Below the pieces are notes generated by a model, which was not told where the DNA came from, searched no databases, and worked only from the letters and a program-made list of their open reading frames with translations. Both the position numbers and the translations under genes were made by a program. This document shows positions 16,968 to 26,126 of a stretch of 64,000 bases of DNA, piece by piece. Source of the DNA: Actinacidiphila guanduensis (lineage in GTDB: Bacteria; Actinomycetota; Actinomycetes; Streptomycetales; Streptomycetaceae); the NCBI RefSeq assembly GCF_900103985.1, contig NZ_FNIE01000009.1:248001-312000 (forward strand), written 5' to 3'. Each line of letters starts with the position of its first letter. The stretch's first letter is position 1.

Positions 16968-18146
16968 TCACGTGGCGGCGGGCGCCCCGATCAGCATGAA
17001 GGGCGCCCCGGCCACGCGGGTGACGAACACCGTCGCCTCGTTCGGCCCCTCGGGGCGCACCCGGCGCCGCACCTCCTCCGGCTCCACCGCCGAGCCGCGC
17101 TTCTTGACGGTCAGCCGCCCCACCCCGCGCTCGCGCAGCAGCGCCTTGAGCCGCTTGAGGTGGAACGGCAGCACATCGCCGATCTCGTACGCGGTCGCGT
17201 GCGGCGTCGGGCGCAGCTCGTCGGAGGTGACGTACGCGATCGTCGCGTCGATCAGCCCGCCGCCGACCTCGTCGGCCACCTCGGCGACCAGGTGCGCGCG
17301 GATGACGGCGCCGTCCGGCTCGTACAGGTAGCGCCCCACCGGCCGCACCCGCGGGTCGGGCAGGCCGCGGCCGGTCAGCGCGGCACCGGAGGGCAGCAGG
17401 GTGGCCCGCCGCACGCCGGGCGCGGTGCCGTGCCACAGGGCCGCCTCCTTCACGTCGCCGCGGTCCGAGACCCACTCGGCCTCCATGGACGCGGGCACCG
17501 CCTCGTGCGGGATGCCGGGGGCGACCTTCACTGCGGCGAGCGGCATCCTCGCGGCGGCGTCGAGCGCCCACGACAGCGGCGGCGAGTACGCCTCGGGGTC
17601 GAAGGTGCGGCCCCTGCCGGTGCGGCGGGCGGGGTCGGCGAACAGCGCGTCGCAGCCCTCGCGTCCGGGGTCGACGCCCATCACGTCCGCCAAGCGCACC
17701 TCGATGCGGCCGGCCAGGCCGAGCGCGTCGGCGTTCGCGCGGGCCACCGCGCAGGTGACGGGGTCGCGGTCGACGGCCAGCACGGCGATGCCCGCGCGGG
17801 CCAGCGCGATGGCGTCGCCGCCGATGCCGCAGCACAGGTCGGCGGCCCTCGTGGCGCCCAGGGCGCGGAAGCGGGCTGCCCGGTGGGCCGCCACAGGGGC
17901 GCGGGTGGCCTGCTCCACGCCGTTCGGGGTGAAGTACATCCGCCGCGCGTCCGCACCGAACTTCGCCGCCGCCCGCTGCCGCAACTGCGCCTGGCCGAGG
18001 GCCGCGGACACCAGCGCCGGCTCGTAGCGCTTGCGCAGCCGCGTGGCCGCGGCCAGTTCGTCCTCGGGCGCCACGTCGCGCAACTCGTCCAGCAGCGCCT
18101 GTCCCGCGGGCCCGAGCAGCGCCGCGAACCCCATCTCGTCCACCAC
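16968..18146 (-). CDS. Class I SAM-dependent methyltransferase with THUMP-like C-terminus
   Basis: 392 aa. The central Rossmann methyltransferase has motif I ADLCCGIGGDAIALA, AVDRDPVTCAVARANA and a motif IV-like LFADPARR. The C-terminal 90 residues (LKRLKALLRERGVGRLTVKKRG, EATVFVTRVAGAPFMLIG) match the THUMP-like domain of this actinobacterial family. RNA methylation is a reasonable inference, but the target is unknown. Start at GTG 18146 with GGGAG nine bases upstream; a second GTG is adjacent. It is divergent from groES. Confidence 0.8.
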   Translation of the reverse strand: MVDEMGFAALLGPAGQALLDELRDVAPEDELAAATRLRKRYEPALVSAALGQAQLRQRAAAKFGADARRMYFTPNGVEQATRAPVAAHRAARFRALGATRAADLCCGIGGDAIALARAGIAVLAVDRDPVTCAVARANADALGLAGRIEVRLADVMGVDPGREGCDALFADPARRTGRGRTFDPEAYSPPLSWALDAAARMPLAAVKVAPGIPHEAVPASMEAEWVSDRGDVKEAALWHGTAPGVRRATLLPSGAALTGRGLPDPRVRPVGRYLYEPDGAVIRAHLVAEVADEVGGGLIDATIAYVTSDELRPTPHATAYEIGDVLPFHLKRLKALLRERGVGRLTVKKRGSAVEPEEVRRRVRPEGPNEATVFVTRVAGAPFMLIGAPAAT

Positions 18147-18256
18147 CGCGCCATTCTCCCCCGCCGTGCCGCCGGTCCCGGCCCGCCCCGGCCCCGGCGG
18201 CAGGGGGCGGTCCGGCCGCGCGGCAGGCCGGGAGTGTCCGTCGGTGGGGCGACGCG

Positions 18257-18283
18257 TTGGCACTCCGCTTGACCGAGTGCTAA
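18257..18283 (+). promoter_or_regulatory. CIRCE operator 1 (HrcA site)
   Basis: TTGGCACTC-N9-GAGTGCTAA matches the CIRCE consensus TTAGCACTC-N9-GAGTGCTAA with one change. The N9 spacer contains the groES -35 element, so HrcA binding would block RNA polymerase. Confidence 0.92.
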
Positions 18284-18297
18284 GCGCGTCCTAGTCT
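18269..18297 (+). promoter_or_regulatory. groES-groEL1 promoter
   Basis: TTGACC (18269-18274) and TAGTCT (18292-18297) with 17-base spacing, a strong HrdB-type promoter embedded in CIRCE operator 1. Transcription would start near 18304, at the left edge of CIRCE operator 2. Confidence 0.8.
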
Positions 18298-18302
18298 CGG
18301 TC

Positions 18303-18329
18303 CTGGCACTCGGCTGCGCTGAGTGCCAG
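18303..18329 (+). promoter_or_regulatory. CIRCE operator 2
   Basis: CTGGCACTC-N9-GAGTGCCAG has perfectly complementary 9-base arms and CIRCE spacing. It lies at the predicted transcription start and within the untranslated leader, so it could act as an operator and as an RNA hairpin. Confidence 0.88.
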
Positions 18330-18431
18330 ACACTCAGCGACGGGCAGGTCCGGCACCCGCGACGACGGGCCTACCAGGTCGCCGACCCAGACAGACACTC
18401 CCGTGAGCCCTTTGAAGGGGGAGGTCGGATC

Positions 18432-18740
18432 GTGACGACCGCCAGCACCAAGGTTGCCATCAAGCCGCTCGAGGACCGCATCGTGGTCCAGCCGCTCGAC
18501 GCCGAGCAGACCACGGCCTCGGGCCTGGTCATCCCGGACACCGCCAAGGAGAAGCCCCAGGAGGGCGTCGTCCTGGCCGTGGGCCCGGGTCGCTTCGAGG
18601 ACGGCAACCGGCTGCCGCTCGACGTCTCCGTGGGCGACGTCGTGCTCTACAGCAAGTACGGCGGCACCGAGGTGAAGTACAACGGCGAGGAGTACCTCGT
18701 CCTCTCGGCCCGCGACGTCCTCGCGATCGTCGAGAAGTAG
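18432..18740 (+). CDS. groES: Co-chaperonin GroES
   Basis: 102-aa heptameric lid of the GroEL chaperonin. The conserved [26 protein letters not shown] start, mobile loop and [34 protein letters not shown] end are complete. GTG at 18432 has GGGGGAGG about eight bases upstream. It is controlled by the paired CIRCE operators and followed 130 bases later by groEL1. Confidence 0.98.
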   Translation: MTTASTKVAIKPLEDRIVVQPLDAEQTTASGLVIPDTAKEKPQEGVVLAVGPGRFEDGNRLPLDVSVGDVVLYSKYGGTEVKYNGEEYLVLSARDVLAIVEK

Positions 18741-18770
18741 CAACAGCCTCCGGCGCCCAGAGCCGTGATC

Positions 18771-18816
18771 CCGCCCCGGACCCTCCGCGCCGTTGTCCGG
18801 CCGGGACCCGGGGCGG
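18771..18816 (+). other. Hairpin in the groES-groEL1 spacer
   Basis: CCGCCCCGG (18771-18779) pairs perfectly with CCGGGGCGG (18808-18816). I recall that streptomycete groES-groEL1 mRNA gives a shorter groES-only transcript; this stem is a candidate processing or partial termination site. Confidence 0.5.
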
Positions 18817-18861
18817 CTTCGTTGGCCGTCCTTGACGACGAGATACGAGTAGACGAGGTAG

Positions 18862-20496
<1,635 letters not shown>

Positions 20497-20522
20497 GGTC
20501 CCACTGGCGGCTTCGCCCGTTC

Positions 20523-20580
20523 GCAGCAAGGGCTCGGCCCGGCGCTCCCTTTCGGGGGTGCCGGGCCGAGCCCTTGCTGT
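20523..20580 (+). terminator. Terminator after groEL1
   Basis: CAGCAAGGGCTCGGCCCGGC (from 20524) and its exact complement ending at 20579 form a 20-bp perfect stem with a 16-base loop. It probably serves both groEL1 and the convergent SDR gene. Confidence 0.9.
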
Positions 20581-20630
20581 GCCGGCCGTGTCGGCTGTGC
20601 TCGTCTGCGTTCGTCTTGTGTCGCCTGCGG

Positions 20631-21422
20631 TCAGCGGGTGGAGCGGCGGCGCGGGTCGTAGCGGCGTCCGGTGCGGGTGGAGACGGCGCCGAACAGGCCG
20701 GGCGGCACGTGGCGGGCGAGCGAGACGACCGCCTTGTAGCGCGCGGAGGGCACGCTGACCGTACGGCCGCGGGCGAGGTCGCGCAGGGCGGCGGAGACGA
20801 CCTCGTCGGGGTCGAGCCAGGCGACCGAGGGCAGCCGCGAGGCGTCCATCCCGGCGCGGGCGTGGAACTCGGTGCGCACGAAACCCGGGCACAGGGCGAG
20901 GAAGCGCACGCCGGTGCCGCGCAGCTCCTGCGCCAGCCCCTCGGTGAAGCGCACCACCCACGCCTTGCTCGCCGCGTAGGTGCCGCGCGGCATGAAGGCC
21001 GCGACGGAGGCGACGTTGACGACGAAGCCGCGCCGCCGCTCGCGCATCCCCTCCACCGCCGCGGTGGTCAGCCGCAGCACCGCCTCGCAGTGCAGCCGCA
21101 GCATGCGCAGCTCGTCCTCGACCGGCACGTCCAGGAAGACGCCGCGGTTGCCGAAGCCCGCGTTGTTGACCAGGACGTCCACCGGTCGCAGCGGGTCGCG
21201 CAGCCGCTCCTCGACCGCCTCGATCCCGTCGTCCGTGGCCAGGTCGGCGGGGAGCACCTCGACCTCGACGCCGTGCCGCCCGCGCAGGTCGGCGGCGAGC
21301 CCTTCCAGCCGCCCCGCGGTCCGGGCGACCAGCACCAGGGCGTGCCCGTCGGCGGCCAGCCGCCTGGCGAAAGCCGCCCCGAGCCCGGCGGTGGCCCCTG
21401 TCACCAGAGAAGTCGTCGTCAT
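20631..21422 (-). CDS. SDR family short-chain dehydrogenase/reductase
   Basis: 263-aa classical SDR. Nucleotide-binding TGATAGLGAAFARRLA, NNAGFG, and catalytic Ser plus YxxxK in VNVASVAAFMPRGTYAASKAW are present, followed by CPGFVRTEFH. NADP(H) is likely; the substrate is unknown. The ATG at 21422 gives the exact SDR N-terminus (MTTTSLVTGA). On the reverse strand TAGGGT precedes the start by seven bases, suggesting leaderless transcription. It lies 23 bases downstream of the MOSC gene on the same strand. Confidence 0.9.
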   Translation of the reverse strand: MTTTSLVTGATAGLGAAFARRLAADGHALVLVARTAGRLEGLAADLRGRHGVEVEVLPADLATDDGIEAVEERLRDPLRPVDVLVNNAGFGNRGVFLDVPVEDELRMLRLHCEAVLRLTTAAVEGMRERRRGFVVNVASVAAFMPRGTYAASKAWVVRFTEGLAQELRGTGVRFLALCPGFVRTEFHARAGMDASRLPSVAWLDPDEVVSAALRDLARGRTVSVPSARYKAVVSLARHVPPGLFGAVSTRTGRRYDPRRRSTR

Positions 21423-21445
21423 GGCGCCCACCCTAGGGGCCCGCG

Positions 21446-22093
21446 TCAGGTCTGCGAGCGGCGGCGGGCGGTCTCGTAGTCCGCGGCGGGCAGCGCGGTC
21501 GCCGCGGCCAGGCGGGGGAGCAGGCCGGGCTCGGTGGTGAGGGCCCGGAAGCACAGGGCCACCGTCACGTCGTGGCCGGGCCGCAGCAGCACCTCGACGG
21601 CGTCGCCCGCGGCAAGTTCGCCCGGCTCGATCACCCGCAGGTAGGGCCCGGGCAGCGCGGCCGCGGTGAACCGCTGCAGCCAGCCCTCCTCGCGGAGCCA
21701 GCCGGCGAAGGTCGCGCACGGGATGCGCGGGCAGGAGACCTCCAGCACGGTGGAGCCGATCCGCCAACGCTCGCCGATGAGCGCGGAGTTGACGTCGATC
21801 CCGGTCGTGGTGAGGTTTTCGCCGAAGGAGCCGTTGGGCAGCGGCCGGCCCAACTCGCGGGCCCAGGTGTCCAGATCCTCCCGCGCGTAGGCGTACACGG
21901 CCTGGTCGTCACCGCCGTGGTGCCGCACGTCGTACACCCGGTCGCCCGCGAGCCCCACGGCCCCGGTCCCCTTGGGCCCGGGCGCGCGCACGGCGACGGG
22001 CCCGGTGACGGGCCGCTTGTCGATCCCCGTGGCCGGCAGCCGCTTCCACGGATTGGGCTGCGGCCGCCCCACGTTGACGCTCAGTACCTCCAC
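21446..22093 (-). CDS. MOSC domain protein (YiiM-like)
   Basis: 215 aa. MOSC domains carry a conserved Cys thought to bind sulfur in molybdenum-cofactor sulfurase and molybdopterin N-hydroxylated-compound reductase systems. Here: GDRVYDVRHHGGDDQAVYAYAREDLDTW, GSFGENLTTTGIDVNSALIGERW and the Cys segment LEVSCPRIPCATFAGWL. Start at GTG 22093 with a GGGAGG site upstream, giving the usual VEVLSVNVGRP beginning. Its substrate is unknown. Confidence 0.85.
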   Translation of the reverse strand: MEVLSVNVGRPQPNPWKRLPATGIDKRPVTGPVAVRAPGPKGTGAVGLAGDRVYDVRHHGGDDQAVYAYAREDLDTWARELGRPLPNGSFGENLTTTGIDVNSALIGERWRIGSTVLEVSCPRIPCATFAGWLREEGWLQRFTAAALPGPYLRVIEPGELAAGDAVEVLLRPGHDVTVALCFRALTTEPGLLPRLAAATALPAADYETARRRSQT

Positions 22094-22205
22094 GCCCGCC
22101 CTCCCGCCTGCCGCTCGCCCCACTCCGGGCGCCCGCAGGCGCATTCCAGCACGCTCCCACCCCGCGCTCCACCGGATTTCCACCGGCGGCAGCCGAACGG
22201 GGCCG

Positions 22206-23288
22206 CTAGGAAAGGGCGTTGAGGGCCGTGTCGATGTCGGCTTGCGTGGAGTGGAGGTGGGGGGAGAGGCGGACGGAGTCCGCGGGGGTGGAGAAGCGGA
22301 TGCCCGCCGCGGTCAGGCGCTCGGGGACCCAGGGCGGTGGCGAGGGGAGGGAAACGATCGGGGAGTCGCCGGGGAGGCAGGCCAGGCCCAGCGAGGCCAG
22401 GCCGGTGCGCAGGCGGGCCGCGAGCGCGAGGTCGTGCGCGCGGACGGCCGCCACGCCGAGGTCGAGCAGGAGCGACAGCGACGCCGCGGCGCCCACGAAC
22501 GGCAGGTACGCGGGCCGGGCGTCGAACCGGCGGGCGCCCGGGGCGAGCCGGGCGACGGGCCCGTAGGTCCCGGCCCACGGGTCCTCGGCCGCGTACCAGC
22601 CGGCGAACGCGGGGGACAGGGCCTGCTCGGCGTGCTCGGCGACGGTCAGGAAGCAGGCGCCGTGTGGGCTGACCAGCCACTTGTAGCCGTGGGTGATGGT
22701 GAAGTCGTACTGCCCGGGGTCGATCGGCAGCCAGCCCACTGCCTGGGTGCCGTCCACCAGGGTGCGCGCCCCCACGGCGGCCGCGGCGGCTCGGATCGCC
22801 GGCAGGTCGGCCACCCGGCCGTCGGCGGACTGGGCCGCGCTGACGGCCACCAGGGCGGTCGAGGGCCGCACCTGGTCGGCGATCGCCTCCAGGGGCGCCA
22901 GCCGCAGCCGCAGGTCCGCCCGCCCGGCGAAGGGCTGCACCACGGAGCTGAAGTCCCCCTCGTAGGCGAGCACTTCGGCCCCGGCGGGCAGCGCGGCCGC
23001 CACCAGCCCGACCGCGCCGGCCACCGTGCTCGCCAGCGCGACCCGGGCGGCGTCCACCCCGACCAGCCGGGCGTAGCCGCTCCGCGCGGCGGCCACGGCC
23101 TCCTCGTAGCCGTCCAGGTCGGGGCGGCCGGCCGCCCAGGAGTCCAGCGCGCGGCGCAGCGCGGCGGCGGTACGGGCCGGCGGCAGGCCATGGGTGGCGG
23201 TGTTGAGCCAGCCCGGCACGACCCCCGCGTACTCGGCGGCGAGCAGGTCCTGGAAGTCCGTGGTGGGTGCGGTGGCGTCCATGGCCAT
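22206..23288 (-). CDS. Aminotransferase class V-fold PLP enzyme
   Basis: 360 aa of fold type I PLP enzymes (cysteine desulfurase/kynureninase-like). The PLP lysine is in ITHGYKWLVSPHGACFL, the cofactor Asp in RTLVDGTQAVGW, and the phosphate contact in ALASTVAGAVG. The product is more like isopenicillin-epimerase-type enzymes than NifS, since no cysteine-bearing desulfurase loop is seen. Start at ATG 23288 or, two codons on, 23282. It is divergent from the LysR gene, which probably regulates it. Confidence 0.82.
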   Translation of the reverse strand: MAMDATAPTTDFQDLLAAEYAGVVPGWLNTATHGLPPARTAAALRRALDSWAAGRPDLDGYEEAVAAARSGYARLVGVDAARVALASTVAGAVGLVAAALPAGAEVLAYEGDFSSVVQPFAGRADLRLRLAPLEAIADQVRPSTALVAVSAAQSADGRVADLPAIRAAAAAVGARTLVDGTQAVGWLPIDPGQYDFTITHGYKWLVSPHGACFLTVAEHAEQALSPAFAGWYAAEDPWAGTYGPVARLAPGARRFDARPAYLPFVGAAASLSLLLDLGVAAVRAHDLALAARLRTGLASLGLACLPGDSPIVSLPSPPPWVPERLTAAGIRFSTPADSVRLSPHLHSTQADIDTALNALS

Positions 23289-23366
23289 CCAGCCTGGCGA
23301 ACCCCGCTGTCAAAGTCCATCACCGGGAAGTCCCAGGTCTCCCCAAGCATGCCTTATGGTGGCGGG

Positions 23367-24293
23367 GTGATCGAGGCACGACACCTGAGGGTGCTGCGCG
23401 CGGTGGCCCGGAGCCGGTCCTTCTCCGCCGCCGCCCGCGAACTGGGCTGCACCCAGCCCGCCGTGAGCCAGCAGATGAAGGCCCTGGAAGGCGCCGCCGG
23501 CACCCCGCTGCTGGTCCGCGGCGCCCGCGAGATGCGGCTGACCGAGGCCGGCGAGGTGCTGGTCCGGCATGCCGACGGCATCCTGGCCGGGCTGACCGCG
23601 GCGGAGGAGGAGGTCGCCGCGATCGCGGGCCTGCGCGCCGGGCGGGTGCGCCTGGCCTCCTTCCCCACCGGCAGCTCCACCCTGGTGCCCAGCGCCGTGG
23701 CCGACATGCGCGCCCGCCATCCCGACACCCGTGTCTCGCTGGTCGAGGCGGAGCCGCCCCAGTCGGTGGACCTGCTGCGGGCCGGCGACTGCGACATCGC
23801 CCTCGCCTTCCGCTACGTCGACCTGCCCACGCCCGCCGAGGAGTCCTGGGCCGACCTGGTGGTACGCCCGCTGCTGGCCGATCGGCTGGTCGGGGTGGTG
23901 CCCGAGAGCCACCCGCTGGCCGCCGTGGGGCCGGCCCCGGTGCCCTTCGCCGCGCTGGCGGACGAGCAGTGGATCGCGGGCTGCCCGCGCTGCCGGCGGC
24001 ACCTGGTCGAGGTCTGCGAGCGGGCCGGCTACACGCCCCGGATCGACTTCGCCACCGACGACTACCCGGCGGTGGTCGGCCTGGTGGCCGCCGGGCTCGG
24101 GATCGCGGTGCTGCCCGAACTCGCTCTCGCCTCGGTGCGCACCGACGGGGTGGCCGTGCTGCGGATGGAGCCCGCCGTGGAGCGCGAGATCGTGGCCCTC
24201 ACCCTGCCCGACCTCGCCCAGGTCCCCGCGGTGGACATGATGCTCGCCCGGCTCGCCCGCGCCGCGATGCGGCCCCGCCTGCAGGCGGCCTGA
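23367..24293 (+). CDS. LysR family transcriptional regulator
   Basis: 308 aa. The N-terminal winged helix (RHLRVLRAVARSRSFSAAAR, GCTQPAVSQQMKALEG, LLVRGAREMRLTEAGEVL) is classical LysR; the rest is a periplasmic-binding-like effector domain. GTG at 23367; TATGGT (23355-23360) six bases before it suggests a leaderless mRNA. The divergent aminotransferase gene starts 79 bases away, the usual LysR target arrangement. The inducer is unknown. Confidence 0.9.
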   Translation: MIEARHLRVLRAVARSRSFSAAARELGCTQPAVSQQMKALEGAAGTPLLVRGAREMRLTEAGEVLVRHADGILAGLTAAEEEVAAIAGLRAGRVRLASFPTGSSTLVPSAVADMRARHPDTRVSLVEAEPPQSVDLLRAGDCDIALAFRYVDLPTPAEESWADLVVRPLLADRLVGVVPESHPLAAVGPAPVPFAALADEQWIAGCPRCRRHLVEVCERAGYTPRIDFATDDYPAVVGLVAAGLGIAVLPELALASVRTDGVAVLRMEPAVEREIVALTLPDLAQVPAVDMMLARLARAAMRPRLQAA

Positions 24294-24421
24294 GGCCTCC
24301 GGTGCCGTAGCCGCCCGCAGCGGGCGCCCGCGCCGCGTAAGTCGGCCGGTCCGCTCCTCAGGAGGGCGGCCCGGCCGGGCAGAATCGATTCTTCAGCGTT
24401 GTCGGCAGGAGTCTGGATCGT

Positions 24422-24985
24422 TCAGTAGCTGCGCACCGGCTCGGTGTCCCAGTCGTGCCCGCCGGAGGGTCCCATGGCGTCCATGGGGTGCACCTCCTCG
24501 GCCTCATCCTCGGCCATGTCGCGCTCGTCGTAGTCGTCGTACCCGTCGTACGGGTCGCGGGCCCCGCGGCCGGTCCGCTCGTGGTCGTCGTCGCCGTAAT
24601 CGTCGCCGTAACGGTCCGCCGTGGTGCGGGTGCGCGATCCATGGCGGCCGCCGGACGAACCGGAGCCGTCAGACACGTCGTGGTCCTCGTGCCGGTCGGT
24701 CGAGCGGCTGCGCGAGCGGCCCATCATGGCCTCGCGCTCGTCCTCGGTCAGGCCGCCCCAGACCCCGTAGGGCTCGCGGACGGCGAGGGCGTGCGTGGCG
24801 CACTCCGCGCGTACCGGGCAGCGCATGCACACCTCCTTCGCGGCGGCCTCGCGTGCGCTGCGAGCGGCTCCCCGCTCGCCTTCGGGATGGAAGAACAGCG
24901 AGCTGTCGACCCCTCGGCAGGCGGCCACGAGCTGCCAGTCCCACAGGTCCGCGTTCGGGCCGGGAAGACGGGAGAAGTCTGCCAT
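24422..24985 (-). CDS. whiD: WhiB-family regulator WhiD, with long acidic C-terminal extension
   Basis: 187 aa. The first 90 residues match WhiD almost exactly: [4Fe-4S] ligands Cys23, Cys53, Cys56 and Cys62 (AACRGVD, VCMRCPVRAEC), then the GVWGG turn and basic GRSRSRS region. WhiD is a sporulation regulator that binds the vegetative sigma factor. Streptomyces WhiD is, from memory, about 112-130 aa; this one continues for roughly 90 residues rich in Asp, Tyr, Arg, Gly and Glu, apparently disordered. ATG at 24985 with GAGGGG eight bases upstream. It is divergent from bldM across a 530-base regulatory region. Confidence 0.93.
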   Translation of the reverse strand: MADFSRLPGPNADLWDWQLVAACRGVDSSLFFHPEGERGAARSAREAAAKEVCMRCPVRAECATHALAVREPYGVWGGLTEDEREAMMGRSRSRSTDRHEDHDVSDGSGSSGGRHGSRTRTTADRYGDDYGDDDHERTGRGARDPYDGYDDYDERDMAEDEAEEVHPMDAMGPSGGHDWDTEPVRSY

Positions 24986-25052
24986 TGCTCATCCCCTCGA
25001 AGCGTGGGTGCCGGCCGAGCGGCTCGGTCGCGCCCGACCGTGCTTCCGACCG

Positions 25053-25077
25053 TACATCTACTGTCGTAGTAGATGTA
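25053..25077. promoter_or_regulatory. Palindromic operator candidate upstream of whiD
   Basis: Arms TACATCTACT and AGTAGATGTA are perfect reverse complements around GTCGT. The site is 68 bases before the whiD start codon. On the whiD strand TTGGCG and TACTAC, 18 bases apart, could be a promoter whose -10 lies inside the palindrome. The CTACTACGAC-type core recalls MecI/BlaI-family operators, but the regulator is unknown. Confidence 0.7.
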
Positions 25078-25276
25078 AATATGACTCATCGCCAATCTAG
25101 CGACGAATACCCCAAGAGCCAGAAAAGAGCCGCCAAACAGTTCAAAGTCCGGCATATCACCCGAATGGTGGCGTTCGCGCCGCGCCGACTTGCGCTTCCA
25201 TAGGCCGTCCGGCCTCGCAAAACACCTCCGCCGTACCGGTGTGACCTGCGGGCCTTACCGCTCTGCGCCCACATGA

Positions 25277-25290
25277 TCACGTAGAGTGCA
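25277..25290 (+). promoter_or_regulatory. Possible BldD box upstream of bldM
   Basis: TCACGTAGAGTGCA fits the BldD consensus tnACncAGnGTnAn except at two positions. It lies 20 bases upstream of the sigma-BldN promoter. BldD represses many developmental genes; this site is a weak match. Confidence 0.35.
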
Positions 25291-25309
25291 CGCAGTGGCG
25301 ATCCGACGT

Positions 25310-25337
25310 CGTAACTCTTTCGGGTGAGGGTCGTTGA
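25310..25337 (+). promoter_or_regulatory. Sigma-BldN-dependent promoter of bldM
   Basis: CGTAAC (25310-25315) and CGTTGA (25332-25337) with exactly 16 bases between them, which is the known sigma-BldN consensus and, from memory, identical to bldMp1 in S. coelicolor. It places bldM under the BldN cascade. Confidence 0.9.
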
Positions 25338-25514
25338 GTGTGGCGGAAGCGGTTGGCGGGGCTCCGTGGTTCCGGGCATCCGGGGCGGCCCGGAGCAGTC
25401 CGGGCAGATCCGGGCGATCGGGCATCTGTCCGGGCCGTCAGCCCCACCGGTGAAGATTCGTACTTCGTACAGCCTGGAGGCACAAGTGACGCGGTTCAGC
25501 TGCGGGGGGCGGTC

Positions 25515-26126
25515 ATGACGTCCGTCCTCGTCTGCGACGACTCCCCGCTCGCCCGAGAGGCCCTGCGCCGCGCGGTGGCCACCGTGCCCGGCGTCGAGCG
25601 CGTAACCACCGCGGCCAACGGCGAGGAGGTGCTGCGCCGCTGGGGTGCCGACCGCTCGGACCTGATCCTGATGGACGTGCGCATGCCCGGCCTCGGCGGT
25701 GTGGAGACCGTGCGGCGGCTGCTGTCCGCCGACCCCGGCGCCCGCATCATCATGCTCACCGTCGCCGAGGACCTGGACGGGGTGGCGCTCGCCGTTGCCG
25801 CCGGTGCCCGCGGCTACCTGCACAAGGACGCCTCCCGCGCCGAGTTGCGGGCCACCGTCACCCAAGCGCTCGCCGACCCCACCTGGCGGCTGGCGCCACG
25901 CCGGCTGCGCTCGGCCGAGATGGGTGCCGCGCCCACCCTGACGGCCCGCGAGATCCAGGTGCTGGAGGGCATGAGCCACGGCCGCTCCAACGCCGAGATC
26001 GGCCGCGAGCTGTTCCTGTCCGAGGACACCGTGAAGACGCACGCCCGGCGGCTGTTCAAGAAGCTCGGCGCCTCGGACCGCGCGCACGCGGTGGCACTCG
26101 GCTTCCGCTGGGGCCTGGTCCGCTGA
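25515..26126 (+). CDS. bldM: Orphan atypical response regulator BldM
   Basis: 203 aa, the same length as S. coelicolor BldM. N-terminal receiver domain ([16 protein letters not shown], Asp54 in [13 protein letters not shown]) and C-terminal LuxR-type helix-turn-helix ([40 protein letters not shown]). BldM is needed for aerial hyphae and sporulation, acts as homodimer and as heterodimer with WhiI, and is reported not to need phosphorylation. No sensor kinase gene is adjacent. ATG at 25515; a G-rich site precedes it. Transcribed from the sigma-BldN promoter at 25310-25337. Confidence 0.95.
   Translation: MTSVLVCDDSPLAREALRRAVATVPGVERVTTAANGEEVLRRWGADRSDLILMDVRMPGLGGVETVRRLLSADPGARIIMLTVAEDLDGVALAVAAGARGYLHKDASRAELRATVTQALADPTWRLAPRRLRSAEMGAAPTLTAREIQVLEGMSHGRSNAEIGRELFLSEDTVKTHARRLFKKLGASDRAHAVALGFRWGLVR

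Larger units (their letters stand above)
24986..25514. other. Divergent regulatory region between whiD and bldM
   Basis: 529 bases without a gene and, around 25040-25260, clearly more AT-rich than the surroundings. It holds a 25-base palindrome (25053-25077), a BldD-like box (25277-25290), the sigma-BldN promoter of bldM (25310-25337) and an untranslated leader of about 170 bases before bldM. Confidence 0.8.
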
